Source: Prevotella sp.
GTDB lineage: Bacteria; Bacteroidota; Bacteroidia; Bacteroidales; Bacteroidaceae
Direction: 5' to 3'
NCBI GenBank assembly: GCA_015060485.1
Contig: SUYI01000006.1
Location: 1 to 64,000, forward strand
DNA length: 64,000 nt
Shown here: piece after piece, positions 7,082 through 14,140 of the stretch
Position numbering within the stretch: the stretch's first letter is position 1
Layout: each line of letters starts with the position of its first letter
Position numbers and translations under genes: made by a program
Notes under the pieces: model-generated
Told to the model about the DNA's origin: nothing
The model's input: only the letters and a program-made list of their open reading frames with translations
Database searches by the model: none

Positions 7082-8377
7082 CTATTTCAACCTTGCATAC
7101 GCCTCGCCCATCAGGAGATGGCCACCGTTGTGGGCAATCTCGACCTCTGTACCCTTCTGGAACAGCATGACGATGTCTGAGCCGCCAAAGAGGAAATAGC
7201 CCATCTCGTCACCTCGATTCAGCTGCTGGCCAACATGCAGCGACTCTATCCAGTTGCACGAACAAATCTGCGACATGCCGATGGGCATCATAGCCACCAG
7301 TCCGTAGTGCTCCGTCTCGATGATGGCGCACGAGCGCGTCTCTACCATCTGGAATCCGATGTTGTTGTGGTAATAGTAGAGCTTCTTCTCGTTGTCCCAC
7401 AGCGTATAGCCGCCACCCGCTGCCACGCCTGGGATGTTGCGCAGTTCGCGCAGAGTGCCGCTGACGGGCGAGTGATAGCGGTGGTAGTCGTTCACGTCGA
7501 GGAAGGTGTGTGTCAGCGTGCCTCCCGCAAAAGCATCCTTATACTGCGAGTCGTCGCCTATCAGCTGTGCGATGTCTGAAATCTTCGCCGTCTTGATCTG
7601 GAGGGCGGCAGGGTATTCCAACTGATTATCGTCGCCGATATGCCAGGTGGTTGTCGGGCGGTCATCGTAGGGCGACTTGGGCCATGAGTCGGCAGGCGAC
7701 ACCACTTCCACATCAGCAATCGGACGGACATCGGGCGATGCCAGGCGACGTGAGAAGAAATCGTTGAACGTGCGCCACTGGTTGCCCTCGCCATACCACC
7801 CGCGCTGCAGTCCCCAGTCAGGATCGCTGGCCACCATGTTATAATAGGTGTCGTTCCAACTCTCCTCCGTCGCAAGCCAGCTGCCCCACGAATTGGCGTA
7901 GGTGGTGAGCCACGAGGCAAAGGGTTCCACAAACTCCACCGTAGGATAGTAGTAGCCGCGACCCTCCAGCTCTTCCAATGGCTGTTGAACGAGGAACCAG
8001 AAGTAGCCCACGCCTTGGTCTGTGCGTCCGTAGAGTGACTGTCCGTAGTCGCCGGGAGCCTGATGGATCATCACGTCCCACGGCAACTGGCGCACGTTCC
8101 AGTCCACGAAGTCGTAGAACTCCGAGAGCGTCTGCGCCGGATTATACCTGCGGTCAGGATTCACCTTTGCCGCCTTGGTTATCGATTTCTCCAGCAGGGC
8201 TTTCACCTCAGGGTTGCCGTTGAGTAACCGTATCAGTTCGCTAACCGCCTCCGTGTGCTGTTTCTGAGGCTCTGGCACTATTGGCGTGTCATCGTTCGAG
8301 CAAGCCACCATCAAAGCCAAAAAGCAGACAACGACGAGGTTCGTCATCAAGTGTGTCAATCTATTCATCTTAATCAT
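7082..8377 (-). CDS. phosphatidylserine decarboxylase-like lipoprotein
   Basis: A 431-residue protein with a lipoprotein signal (hydrophobic stretch ending LALMVAC, the Cys near residue 26) and a C-terminal PSD-type decarboxylase domain. The N-terminal half carries FNDFFSRRLASPDVRPI, a segment characteristic of the PSD-like proteins that include fungal psilocybin-pathway decarboxylases. The maturation site appears as FLFGGSDIVMLF near residue 400, where self-cleavage before Ser would create the pyruvoyl group. Surface or periplasmic location is unusual for classical PSD, so the substrate may not be phosphatidylserine; amino-acid decarboxylation is another possibility. It stands alone between the AMMECR genes and a GNAT gene. 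Confidence 0.85.
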   Translation of the reverse strand: MIKMNRLTHLMTNLVVVCFLALMVACSNDDTPIVPEPQKQHTEAVSELIRLLNGNPEVKALLEKSITKAAKVNPDRRYNPAQTLSEFYDFVDWNVRQLPWDVMIHQAPGDYGQSLYGRTDQGVGYFWFLVQQPLEELEGRGYYYPTVEFVEPFASWLTTYANSWGSWLATEESWNDTYYNMVASDPDWGLQRGWYGEGNQWRTFNDFFSRRLASPDVRPIADVEVVSPADSWPKSPYDDRPTTTWHIGDDNQLEYPAALQIKTAKISDIAQLIGDDSQYKDAFAGGTLTHTFLDVNDYHRYHSPVSGTLRELRNIPGVAAGGGYTLWDNEKKLYYYHNNIGFQMVETRSCAIIETEHYGLVAMMPIGMSQICSCNWIESLHVGQQLNRGDEMGYFLFGGSDIVMLFQKGTEVEIAHNGGHLLMGEAYARLK

Positions 8378-8391
8378 AGTCGCATTCTATT

Positions 8392-8877
8392 TTATGTCGT
8401 TGACAATCGTTCCAACGCTGAAGCATCCAGCCGGTAAACCGTCCATTCCTTCATGGGCACAGCTCCGAGCGAGAGGTAGAAGTCAATGCTTGGCTGGTTC
8501 CAGTTCAAGCATGTCCATTCCATTCTTCCGCAATGGTGTTCTCGTGCAATCTTTACAAGGTACAGTAGCAAGGCCTTCCCATAACCTTTACCACGATCTT
8601 CCGGCCAAACAAACAAATCCTCCAAATATAGCCCTGAGTGTCCAATGAACGTAGAGAAGTTGTAGAAGTAAAGTGCAAAGCCCACTTCACGCCCATCCAC
8701 TACGGCAAACACCGCTTCTGCCCTGTGCTCAACAAACATTTCCCGTTCCAGCACTTTTGGTGATGCAATCACCTCATTCTCCATCTTCTCATATCGAGCA
8801 ATGCCCTTAATGAACTCCAGAAGCAGCGGCACATCTCGTCGTTCGGCCTTACGTATTATAAAATTGTTATCCATCAT
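8392..8877 (-). CDS. GNAT N-acetyltransferase, spermidine/thialysine acetyltransferase-like
   Basis: About 161 residues of GNAT fold. The acetyl-CoA motif A is EDRGKGYGKALL (about 95-106), preceded by LYLEDLFVWP and followed by WNQPSIDFYLSLGAVPM. This arrangement is that of the SSAT/SAT2 group (spermidine/spermine or thialysine acetyltransferase). The substrate cannot be fixed from sequence. An in-frame GTG at 8886 overlaps the preceding gene; the ATG at 8877 or 8874 is the better start. It follows the sigma/A1S_2505 fusion gene directly and is likely co-transcribed. Confidence 0.85.
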   Translation of the reverse strand: MMDNNFIIRKAERRDVPLLLEFIKGIARYEKMENEVIASPKVLEREMFVEHRAEAVFAVVDGREVGFALYFYNFSTFIGHSGLYLEDLFVWPEDRGKGYGKALLLYLVKIAREHHCGRMEWTCLNWNQPSIDFYLSLGAVPMKEWTVYRLDASALERLSTT

Positions 8878-8879
8878 TA

Positions 8880-9974
8880 TCACCAATTAGGCGGCAACAC
8901 GATATTTTCCACCTCATGTGCCTCTTTAAATAGCGGAGAGATTTCATCATCAGTAAATCCGGCTATGCCGCAGCCAATGCGAGTCACGAGGAATGTCAAC
9001 TCGGGATGCTGCTTTGCAAACCAAATAAATTCATCAACATACGGACGGATCGTTTCTACACCACCCTGCATGGTGGGGATGGCATAGCTCTGGCCCTGCA
9101 GACCCACGCCCTGACCCATGATGGCCCCAAACTTGCGGTAGGCGATATAAGCCGCACCACCTCCGTGCATACCTTTGAGATTGCTGCCAAACACGAATAT
9201 CTCGTTCGGCTGCAGCTCGGTGATAAACTCTGGTGTTGTCCTTTTCTGTTCCATAACTTCTTCCCTGATAAAGTCCATATCCTCGAAAGCCATGCTTTCC
9301 CTGGCACCCATAGGAGGTGCAGGCATACATGCCTCTGCCATCGTAGCCTCCCTGCGCAGGATGGCCATTTCGTCCATAACCTCCGGCATATCCAGGTCCA
9401 TGTCGAAGTTCTTCCTAAAATACGGCACGATAATCTGCTCCTTCAGTTTCTTGTACTTCTGCGATATGGCCGATGGGGTCATCCCCATCTGCGCTGCAAT
9501 CTCCTTCGACTTGAAACCCTGCAACAGCAGCATGTCGATAATCAGCCGTTCCTGACGGTCCAACGGTGCATGGTCGCACACATCTTCCACCATCCGATTG
9601 AACTGCAACCGCAGGTCGCTGGTCACGTCAAACGACATCAGATAGTCCTCGAACGTGATGCTGCCATACTCCTTGCGGTACCATTTCAGTGCATCGAGCA
9701 CCACATAGCGGAACCCGTTGATGAGCCATGTCTTCAGACTCACATTCGGCGAGTGATCCTCCAGCGGCTTCCAGTCATGCTCCATCAGGTACAGTGCATA
9801 CTGGTGAGCCAACGACATAAAGTCCAGATTCTCCTTCTCACGCAACTGATAACGCTGGTCGAAGATGGTATAGCCAACTTGACAGTACCCGTAGAAATAC
9901 TCACGGATAATGCTGGCATCGCCCTCGCGGAAACCGCCCAGAATCTCTTCGTCTGACAATCGCTGATAGTACAT
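8880..9974 (-). CDS. sigma-factor-like HTH protein fused to an A1S_2505-type domain
   Basis: 364 residues in two parts. Residues 1-190 resemble a short sigma-70-type factor: a region-2-like helical segment around DFMSLAHQYALYLM, then a region-4-like HTH with DRQERLIIDMLLLQGFKSKEIAAQM and SAISQKYKKLKEQ. Residues 250-364 carry a domain I recognise from A1S_2505-type phage proteins: EIFVFGSNLKG, GGGAAYIA, SYAIPTM and FLVTRIGCGIAGF. A glycine-rich end of this type resembles a macrodomain phosphate loop, but that is inference. The same domain occurs near 34 kb inside the large defence operon. It might act as a regulator that senses a nucleotide ligand. It lies upstream of a GNAT gene with a 3-bp gap. 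Confidence 0.75.
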   Translation of the reverse strand: MYYQRLSDEEILGGFREGDASIIREYFYGYCQVGYTIFDQRYQLREKENLDFMSLAHQYALYLMEHDWKPLEDHSPNVSLKTWLINGFRYVVLDALKWYRKEYGSITFEDYLMSFDVTSDLRLQFNRMVEDVCDHAPLDRQERLIIDMLLLQGFKSKEIAAQMGMTPSAISQKYKKLKEQIIVPYFRKNFDMDLDMPEVMDEMAILRREATMAEACMPAPPMGARESMAFEDMDFIREEVMEQKRTTPEFITELQPNEIFVFGSNLKGMHGGGAAYIAYRKFGAIMGQGVGLQGQSYAIPTMQGGVETIRPYVDEFIWFAKQHPELTFLVTRIGCGIAGFTDDEISPLFKEAHEVENIVLPPNW

Positions 9975-10101
9975 AACTCGATATTTTTGGGCGAAATTAC
10001 GAAAATTTTCTCATTCTTGCTTAATTTTTTCCGAAAAACATCTTCAAAGAGATAAAAGACGTCTTCAAATTATGTATTCACCATTTAAAAAAGTTATGAT
10101 T

Positions 10102-10758
10102 ATGAAAACGATTATGCAAGATCCACTTCCAACTAAGCGAGTCCACAACTTGATTATTGTCGACGAGAGCGGCTCAATGTCTATCATCCGCAAACAGGCT
10201 TTCACTGGTATGAACGAAACCCTGCAGACTGTCCGTCAGATGCAGAAGAAATATCCTGACCAAGTACAGTTTGTCACCCTGCTTACCTTCGACAGCGGCC
10301 ACGCCACATGGCACTATGACGATACCGCTGCCCTGAAGACCAAAGACCTCAATTGGAAAGCCTATAACCCCGGTGGCGGCACACCCCTCTATGATGCTAT
10401 TGGCAAAGGAATCTCCAAGGTTAACGCCCAGATTGAGGACGGCGACCATGTGTTGGTGACCATCATCACAGACGGCGAGGAAAATAGCAGCGAAGAATGG
10501 ACGCTAAAGATGATCCGCACAATGATTGAGAAACTGAAGAAGCAAAATTGGACCTTCACGCTCATCGGCACCGACAACCTCGATGTAGAAACTATGGCTC
10601 ACTCCTTCGCCATTGACGAGCACCTGGAGTTCCAGCAGGACGAAGCCGGCACTAAGGCCATGTTCGCCCGTGAGCGTCGCAGTCGCGAACGCTACAATTG
10701 CTGTGTTGCAGAGGATGCCGCCATGCCTGTTGGCTCGTTCTTCAATGAAGAATCGTGA
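10102..10758 (+). CDS. von Willebrand factor A domain protein
   Basis: About 218 residues, almost entirely one vWA domain. The MIDAS motif is DESGSMS (near residue 21), with the conserved threonine in PGGGTPLYDAIG and the late aspartate in TIITDGEENSSEEW. It should bind a divalent metal and mediate protein-protein contacts. There is no signal peptide or membrane segment, so it is cytosolic. The C-terminus ends with a basic segment (ARERRSRERYN) and a short tail. In-frame ATGs at 10072 and 10096 also exist; I prefer 10102 because the domain begins shortly after. It is divergent from the sigma-like fusion gene and monocistronic. Confidence 0.85.
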   Translation: MKTIMQDPLPTKRVHNLIIVDESGSMSIIRKQAFTGMNETLQTVRQMQKKYPDQVQFVTLLTFDSGHATWHYDDTAALKTKDLNWKAYNPGGGTPLYDAIGKGISKVNAQIEDGDHVLVTIITDGEENSSEEWTLKMIRTMIEKLKKQNWTFTLIGTDNLDVETMAHSFAIDEHLEFQQDEAGTKAMFARERRSRERYNCCVAEDAAMPVGSFFNEES

Positions 10759-10770
10759 CCCCATTCTTAT

Positions 10771-10806
10771 TCTGTCCGTTTCTGCATATCTATAGGAACG
10801 GACAGA
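10771..10806 (+). terminator. hairpin after the vWA gene
   Basis: TCTGTCCGTT and AACGGACAGA form a perfect 10-bp stem with a 16-base loop, 13 bases after the stop codon. Confidence 0.7.
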
Positions 10807-10891
10807 TAATCCTTCCTTGTTGTTTTTCAACGAGATATGTTAAATTTTGAACTTTTTCGCAGCTACGCAAAAAGATTTCGTTCTTAATTTG

Positions 10892-10900
10892 TATCTTTGC
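10892..10900 (+). promoter_or_regulatory. -7 element (TATCTTTGC)
   Basis: A consensus Bacteroidota -7 box, about 27 bases before an ATG at 10927. An imperfect palindrome (CTTTTTCGC/GCAAAAAG) lies just upstream near 10852-10874 and could be an operator. Confidence 0.6.
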
Positions 10901-10904
10901 AGCC

Positions 10905-11160
10905 GATTTTAAGAATCCTATACAGTATGAACGCGATAGCAAACATAACGACACTAGCTTTTGTTCGGGGTCAGCGACGCTTCGAACCGACATGTTATGT
11001 GCAGCATCCATTTGGTACACCATGCACATACGGTATAGGATTACCACGTCATCAAGAACATAGTTTTATCTTCCGGGCATCATAGGTTGCCGTCAGAGAG
11101 AATTGTAATAGAGTGATAGTTGGGACATCCTTACCGAGGGAGATTCCAACTATTTTTGTT
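10905..11160 (+). other. short transcript of unknown function
   Basis: Between a good promoter (10892) and a clear terminator (11116-11153) lies about 250 bases without a gene I recognise. One short ORF (10927-11085, 53 residues) reads MNAIANITTLAFVRGQRRF and so on, with no known domain. The unit could be a small RNA, a leader peptide or a structured 5' region acting before the WYL-family gene at 11186. I cannot choose between these. Confidence 0.4.
11116..11153 (+). terminator. rho-independent terminator
   Basis: ATAGTTGG and CCAACTAT pair around a loop and are followed by TTTTGTTTT. It separates the promoter at 10892 from the gene at 11186, so it could be an attenuator. Confidence 0.7.
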
Positions 11161-11185
11161 TTATCACCTAATGAAGAAATAAACT

Positions 11186-11599
11186 ATGCCTGCAAATAAG
11201 AATGCCTTGATAAGGTACAAGACGATAGACAACTGTTTGAGAAACAGATACAGAAGATGGACGCTTGATGACCTCGTAGATGCTTGCTGCGAGGCACTGT
11301 ACGACATGGAAGGTATCACCAAAGGTGTATGCACTAGAACAGTACAGATGGATATACAGATTATGAGGTCTGACAAGTTGGGTTACAATGCGCCTATAGA
11401 GGTGTACGACAGAATCTACTATAGATATGCCGACCCCAGCTACTCCATCACTGAGATGCCCTTGTCAGCTGATGACTGCAAACTGATAAAGGAGGCCATC
11501 ACGCTTCTTGGGAACAAGGAGAATGCTGACACGGCCAGAACTCGGAAAGTCCTGAAGAAAGTTGAGAACAGGCTGATGGCTATTCTGAACTTCGTATAA
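11186..11599 (+). CDS. HTH-only member of the WYL/YafY regulator family
   Basis: 137 residues that match the N-terminal winged-helix part of Bacteroidota WYL-domain regulators: NKNALIRYKTIDNCLRN at the start, then KGVCTRTVQMDIQIMRSDKLGYNAP. Full-length relatives continue with a WYL ligand-binding domain and are about 300-350 residues long. Here the protein stops soon after a short helical segment and no WYL motif follows in any frame before the tRNA array. It may be a natural short form acting as a DNA-binding repressor, or a remnant. It ends 48 bp before the tRNA array. Confidence 0.7.
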   Translation: MPANKNALIRYKTIDNCLRNRYRRWTLDDLVDACCEALYDMEGITKGVCTRTVQMDIQIMRSDKLGYNAPIEVYDRIYYRYADPSYSITEMPLSADDCKLIKEAITLLGNKENADTARTRKVLKKVENRLMAILNFV

Positions 11600-11606
11600 C
11601 AAAGAG

Positions 11607-11646
11607 ACTCCTTCTTAGGTTTTGATGCCAAAGAAGGAGCCTTTTT
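11607..11646 (+). terminator. terminator between the WYL-family gene and tRNA array
   Basis: ACTCCTTCTT and AAGAAGGAG form the stem, followed by CTTTTTG on the plus strand. On the minus strand the same hairpin lies just after the last tRNA and may also end the array transcript. Confidence 0.75.
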
Positions 11647-11647
11647 G

Positions 11648-11720
11648 TCTGGATAGCGAGACTCGAACTCACTCCGCATGGTCCCAAACCACGAATGCTA
11701 CCATTAAACACCACATCCAG
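11648..11720 (-). tRNA. tRNA-Pro(TGG)
   Basis: Ninth and last tRNA of the array. Anticodon loop TTTGGGA gives TGG, the acceptor stem is CTGGATG/TATCCAG and the T loop is TTCGAGT. The anticodon and T stems each contain one G-T pair and CCA is not encoded. The sequence looks degenerate for a housekeeping tRNA-Pro. Confidence 0.8.
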
Positions 11721-11727
11721 AAATCAG

Positions 11728-11799
11728 AGCTTCAAGCAGGATTCGAACCTGCGACCTGCTCATTACAAGTGAGCTGCACTACCTCTGTGCTATTGAAGC
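11728..11799 (-). tRNA. tRNA-Thr(TGT)
   Basis: Eighth tRNA of the array. The anticodon loop CTTGTAA lies between GCTCA and TGAGC, the acceptor stem is GCTTCAA/TTGAAGC and the T loop is TTCGAAT. Confidence 0.88.
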
Positions 11800-11805
11800 G
11801 TTTTG

Positions 11806-11878
11806 TAGTCGGTACGAGGATCGAACTCGTGTGGACAGATTGAAAATCTGTAATCCTGACCTGTTAGATGAACCGACC
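11806..11878 (-). tRNA. tRNA-Glu(TTC)
   Basis: Seventh tRNA of the array. The anticodon loop TTTTCAA lies between ACAGA and TCTGT. The acceptor stem GGTCGGT/ACCGACT has a terminal G-T pair. Confidence 0.85.
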
Positions 11879-11956
11879 AAGCAGCGAGAGCCATCAAACT
11901 TGTTTGAATGGCCGAGTCGTGAGGGAGGAAGAGCAAAGCTCAACCGACCATCTCAG

Positions 11957-12030
11957 GGAGTTTGACAGGATTCGAACCTGCGTTGACAAGTGCCACAAAC
12001 TTGCGCCTAAGCCTCTCGGCCACAAACTCC
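11957..12030 (-). tRNA. tRNA-His(GTG), second copy
   Basis: Sixth tRNA of the array. The anticodon loop TTGTGGC gives GTG between CAAGT and ACTTG. The acceptor GAGTTTG/CAAACTC is preceded by G and followed by C, so the G-1:C73 identity pair of tRNA-His is kept. Its body is unrelated in detail to the tRNA-His at position 1. The 11879-11956 spacer before the next tRNA holds no tRNA. Confidence 0.85.
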
Positions 12031-12037
12031 ATATAAA

Positions 12038-12108
12038 CTGCTCCAGATGGACTCGAACCACCACCTCCAGAACCGGAATCTGGTATGCTTCCATTACACC
12101 ATGGTGCA
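12038..12108 (-). tRNA. tRNA-Arg(CCG)
   Basis: Fifth tRNA of the array. The anticodon loop TTCCGGT lies between CCAGA and TCTGG, with a standard GTGTAATGG D arm. The acceptor TGCACCA/TGGAGCA contains one A-A mismatch, a sign of relaxed constraint. Confidence 0.8.
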
Positions 12109-12116
12109 GTATATCG

Positions 12117-12187
12117 TCGCCCCAGAAGGAGTCGAACCTTCGCTAACAGAGCCAAAACCTGTTGTGCTACCGTTATACTATAGGGCA
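12117..12187 (-). tRNA. tRNA-Gln(TTG)
   Basis: Fourth tRNA of the array. The anticodon loop is TTTTGGC between ACAGG and TCTGT. The acceptor TGCCCTA/TGGGGCG has G-T pairs. Confidence 0.85.
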
Positions 12188-12194
12188 TTATCAG

Positions 12195-12267
12195 TGGAAC
12201 CTCGTGGAGTCGAACCACGTTCTGAGGATTTTCAGTCCTCCGCATACACCAAGTCTGCCAAAGTTCC
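12195..12267 (-). tRNA. tRNA-Phe(GAA)
   Basis: Third tRNA of the array. The anticodon loop CTGAAAA lies between GAGGA and TCCTC, and the acceptor is GGAACTT/AGGTTCC. The D arm is unusual for tRNA-Phe. Confidence 0.85.
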
Positions 12268-12275
12268 CAATATCG

Positions 12276-12347
12276 TTGCCTTAGATGGGTTCGAACCACC
12301 ACTTCCAGATTCAGAATCTGACGTGCTAACCGTTACACCATAAAGCA
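12276..12347 (-). tRNA. tRNA-Gln(CTG)
   Basis: Second tRNA of the array. The anticodon loop TTCTGAA lies between TCAGA and TCTGG, and the acceptor is TGCTTTA/TAAGGCA. It is a second glutamine tRNA reading CAG. Confidence 0.85.
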
Positions 12348-12354
12348 TTGATGG

Positions 12355-12429
12355 TGACTCGTGAGAGATTCGAACTCCCGACCCCGACGTTCGTAGCGTC
12401 GTACTCTAATCCAACTGAGCTAACGAGCC
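12355..12429 (-). tRNA. tRNA-Arg(ACG)
   Basis: First tRNA of the array, nearest the promoter. The anticodon loop CTACGAA gives ACG, expected to be edited to ICG. The acceptor is GGCTCGT/ACGAGTC. Confidence 0.9.
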
Positions 12430-12448
12430 TTGTTTCATCTTTCTGGGT

Positions 12449-12457
12449 GCAAAGGTA
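12449..12457 (-). promoter_or_regulatory. tRNA array promoter (-7 TACCTTTGC)
   Basis: A consensus -7 box on the minus strand, about 20 bases before the first tRNA of the array. No other promoter is visible inside the array, so the nine tRNAs are probably one precursor. Confidence 0.7.
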
Positions 12458-12530
12458 TAATAGGCAGATGAAACCTTTTTTCGTAGCAGAAAAAAGTTTG
12501 ATTTATTTTGTATTTTTCGGATTTTATTGC

Positions 12531-12539
12531 TACTTTTGC
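12531..12539 (+). promoter_or_regulatory. promoter of the N-formylglutamate amidohydrolase-like gene
   Basis: TACTTTTGC is preceded at 20 bp by TTTTG. It leaves a leader of about 100 bases, within which GAGCTTACGT and related short words occur; no riboswitch was recognised. Confidence 0.65.
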
Positions 12540-12646
12540 ACCCGATAAGCATCAAGAGTGCTTCAATGCACACCAACCGAGCTTACGTTATGCCACGGTG
12601 GTAAAATGATGCGAGTTAAGTGAGTATTAACTAAAATGATAACGAC

Positions 12647-13348
12647 ATGCAATACAAGCGAATTGTTCTTAACGAGCCGCATGCCTCTATTGAAGGCCTG
12701 TACGACAACCAACTGAGTTTTTGGAACATTGATGAGCGCTTCATCAATGACATTGTCCTTAAGTGGACTGATTGGCACACTGATTTTCTGTTTCATGGGT
12801 ATAGGAGTGAGAAGGTAAGAACCGTAAGATTCCCATACTCACGATTCATTGTAGATGCTGAAAGGCTTTGGGATGACCCCTTGGAGCAGCATGGTCAGGG
12901 AATCGTCTACAAGCAGTTTGATGGTTACACGCGGACTGTGCCTGAAGAGAACGAGGCAAAACTGCTTGGTTTATGGCATTGGCATCAACAACGACTTCGA
13001 GATAATCTCTGCGAAGGCGCTCTGCTTCTTGACTGTCACTCTTTCCCCAGTGAAATGAGCGATGTGGATATCTGTATAGGCTTTAATGAAGATTGGTCAA
13101 AGCCCCATAAGGCCACTGTTGAATTAGCCGTTAACCTCTTTGAGGACAATGGCTACAAGGTGGGTATCAATGAACCATATAGCAATTCTGAGACTCCTGA
13201 CTGCCCATTCCCCTACCAATCTATGATGCTAGAGGTGAACAAAAGAGTCTATATGGAAGATGGGTCTTTGCGCCTAATAGAAAAAAACAACCATAAAAGA
13301 GACGTGAGAGACATAATGAATATCATTCTATCTGAATTGGAAATATAG
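12647..13348 (+). CDS. N-formylglutamate amidohydrolase-family protein
   Basis: 233 residues matching the N-formylglutamate amidohydrolase superfamily, zinc-dependent hydrolases of N-acyl amino acids. Visible marks are NEPHASIEG near the start, RFPYSRFIVDAERLWDD, the metal-binding LLDCHSFPSEM (about 127-137), INEPYSNSETP and MLEVNKRVYM. There is no signal peptide. It is monocistronic, with its own promoter and a strong terminator. The substrate is not determined; some relatives act on N-acetyl or formyl amino acids rather than formylglutamate. Confidence 0.85.
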   Translation: MQYKRIVLNEPHASIEGLYDNQLSFWNIDERFINDIVLKWTDWHTDFLFHGYRSEKVRTVRFPYSRFIVDAERLWDDPLEQHGQGIVYKQFDGYTRTVPEENEAKLLGLWHWHQQRLRDNLCEGALLLDCHSFPSEMSDVDICIGFNEDWSKPHKATVELAVNLFEDNGYKVGINEPYSNSETPDCPFPYQSMMLEVNKRVYMEDGSLRLIEKNNHKRDVRDIMNIILSELEI

Positions 13349-13358
13349 ATAGGTTAAC

Positions 13359-13394
13359 GAAGAGCAATTTACACCAATTATTAAATTGCTCTTC
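13359..13394. terminator. bidirectional terminator
   Basis: GAAGAGCAATTT and AAATTGCTCTTC form a perfect 12-bp stem between two convergent genes. Confidence 0.85.
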
Positions 13395-13416
13395 TTAAAT
13401 CATGCTCTAAAAGAAA

Positions 13417-13689
13417 TTACTTCTCTTTCAAGTGCTTCTGATAAGCATCTAAGATTGCAGATGATGCCATATCGCCAATAAGGAATTCTGGTTCACCAAG
13501 ATCTTTAAGGAGTGATTCTAGATTCTCCCTTTCTCCTGTATGAATCCAGTAATTGCGAATCCACAGACCAAGTGAAAAGTGAAATTCAAACATAGCCTCT
13601 GCATCTCTGATTGCTTTCTTCTCGTCTTCGCTCAATCTCTTGTCGAGTCTCTTGAAAGCCTCTGCTGCTGTTTTGGGACATCTTGCCAT
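13417..13689 (-). CDS. DUF6794-like small protein
   Basis: A 90-residue protein beginning MARCPKTAAEAFKRLDKRLSED, followed by a segment with HFSLGLWIRNYWIHTGE. This pattern (CPKT..EA...L at the start and a GLGxWIRNxW core) fits the DUF6794 group of small cytosolic proteins often found beside toxin or immunity genes. The function is unknown. It is the last gene of the minus-strand run 18025-13417, 11 bp after the Nudix gene. Confidence 0.6.
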   Translation of the reverse strand: MARCPKTAAEAFKRLDKRLSEDEKKAIRDAEAMFEFHFSLGLWIRNYWIHTGERENLESLLKDLGEPEFLIGDMASSAILDAYQKHLKEK

Positions 13690-13700
13690 AATAATACCTT

Positions 13701-14138
13701 TTATTTCACGATTATTTTATAAGCTCTGATTGCATCCTGCATGATGTCATAATGGTCAAATGCCAGATGTGGCAAATCCGACAGTGACCACCACTCTGCT
13801 TTGGCTGCATCATCCTGGCCGGTGACAGCCATAGGTTCATCAACGATAGCGAGGTAAGCAACAGTGACAGTCCTTCCTCGTGGGTCGCGGTCAACCTTTG
13901 AATAGGCTCCTATCTGCTGTATCTTCGACACTCGGAGTCCAGTCTCTTCCTCCAGCTCTCGGATGGCGCACTGTTCCGTTGTCTCGTCCATGTTCATGAA
14001 ACCACCGGGAAAAGCCCAACCTCCTTTAAAAGGTTCTTCTCCCCTCTGTATAAGCAGTACTTTCGGTTCTGACTCTCTCGTTATTACAATGCAGTCAGCC
14101 GTCACTGCAGGTCTCGGATATTTGTAGGTATATGCCAT
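13701..14138 (-). CDS. Nudix hydrolase
   Basis: 145 residues with a full Nudix box from Gly45 to Leu68 (GG-x5-E-x7-REL-EEET-GL pattern; the RELEEE catalytic core is at about 60-65). It should hydrolyse a nucleoside diphosphate linked to another moiety. ADP-ribose is an attractive candidate because an ADP-ribosylglycohydrolase lies in the same run, but the SQPWxFPxS motif of NADH pyrophosphatases is absent, so the substrate is inference. It starts 2 bp after the stop of the upstream gene. Confidence 0.9.
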   Translation of the reverse strand: MAYTYKYPRPAVTADCIVITRESEPKVLLIQRGEEPFKGGWAFPGGFMNMDETTEQCAIRELEEETGLRVSKIQQIGAYSKVDRDPRGRTVTVAYLAIVDEPMAVTGQDDAAKAEWWSLSDLPHLAFDHYDIMQDAIRAYKIIVK

Positions 14139-14140
14139 AT

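Noticed and set aside
10897..11085. 62-residue ORF as a certain gene
   Set aside because: It begins upstream of the likely transcription start; only the 53-residue form from 10927 is possible and it has no other support.
11622..12548. Several ORFs of 60-120 residues on both strands across the tRNA array
   Set aside because: They read through tRNA genes; segments like GFEPAT and VEPSLTE are typical translations of tRNA T arms, and no start is supported.
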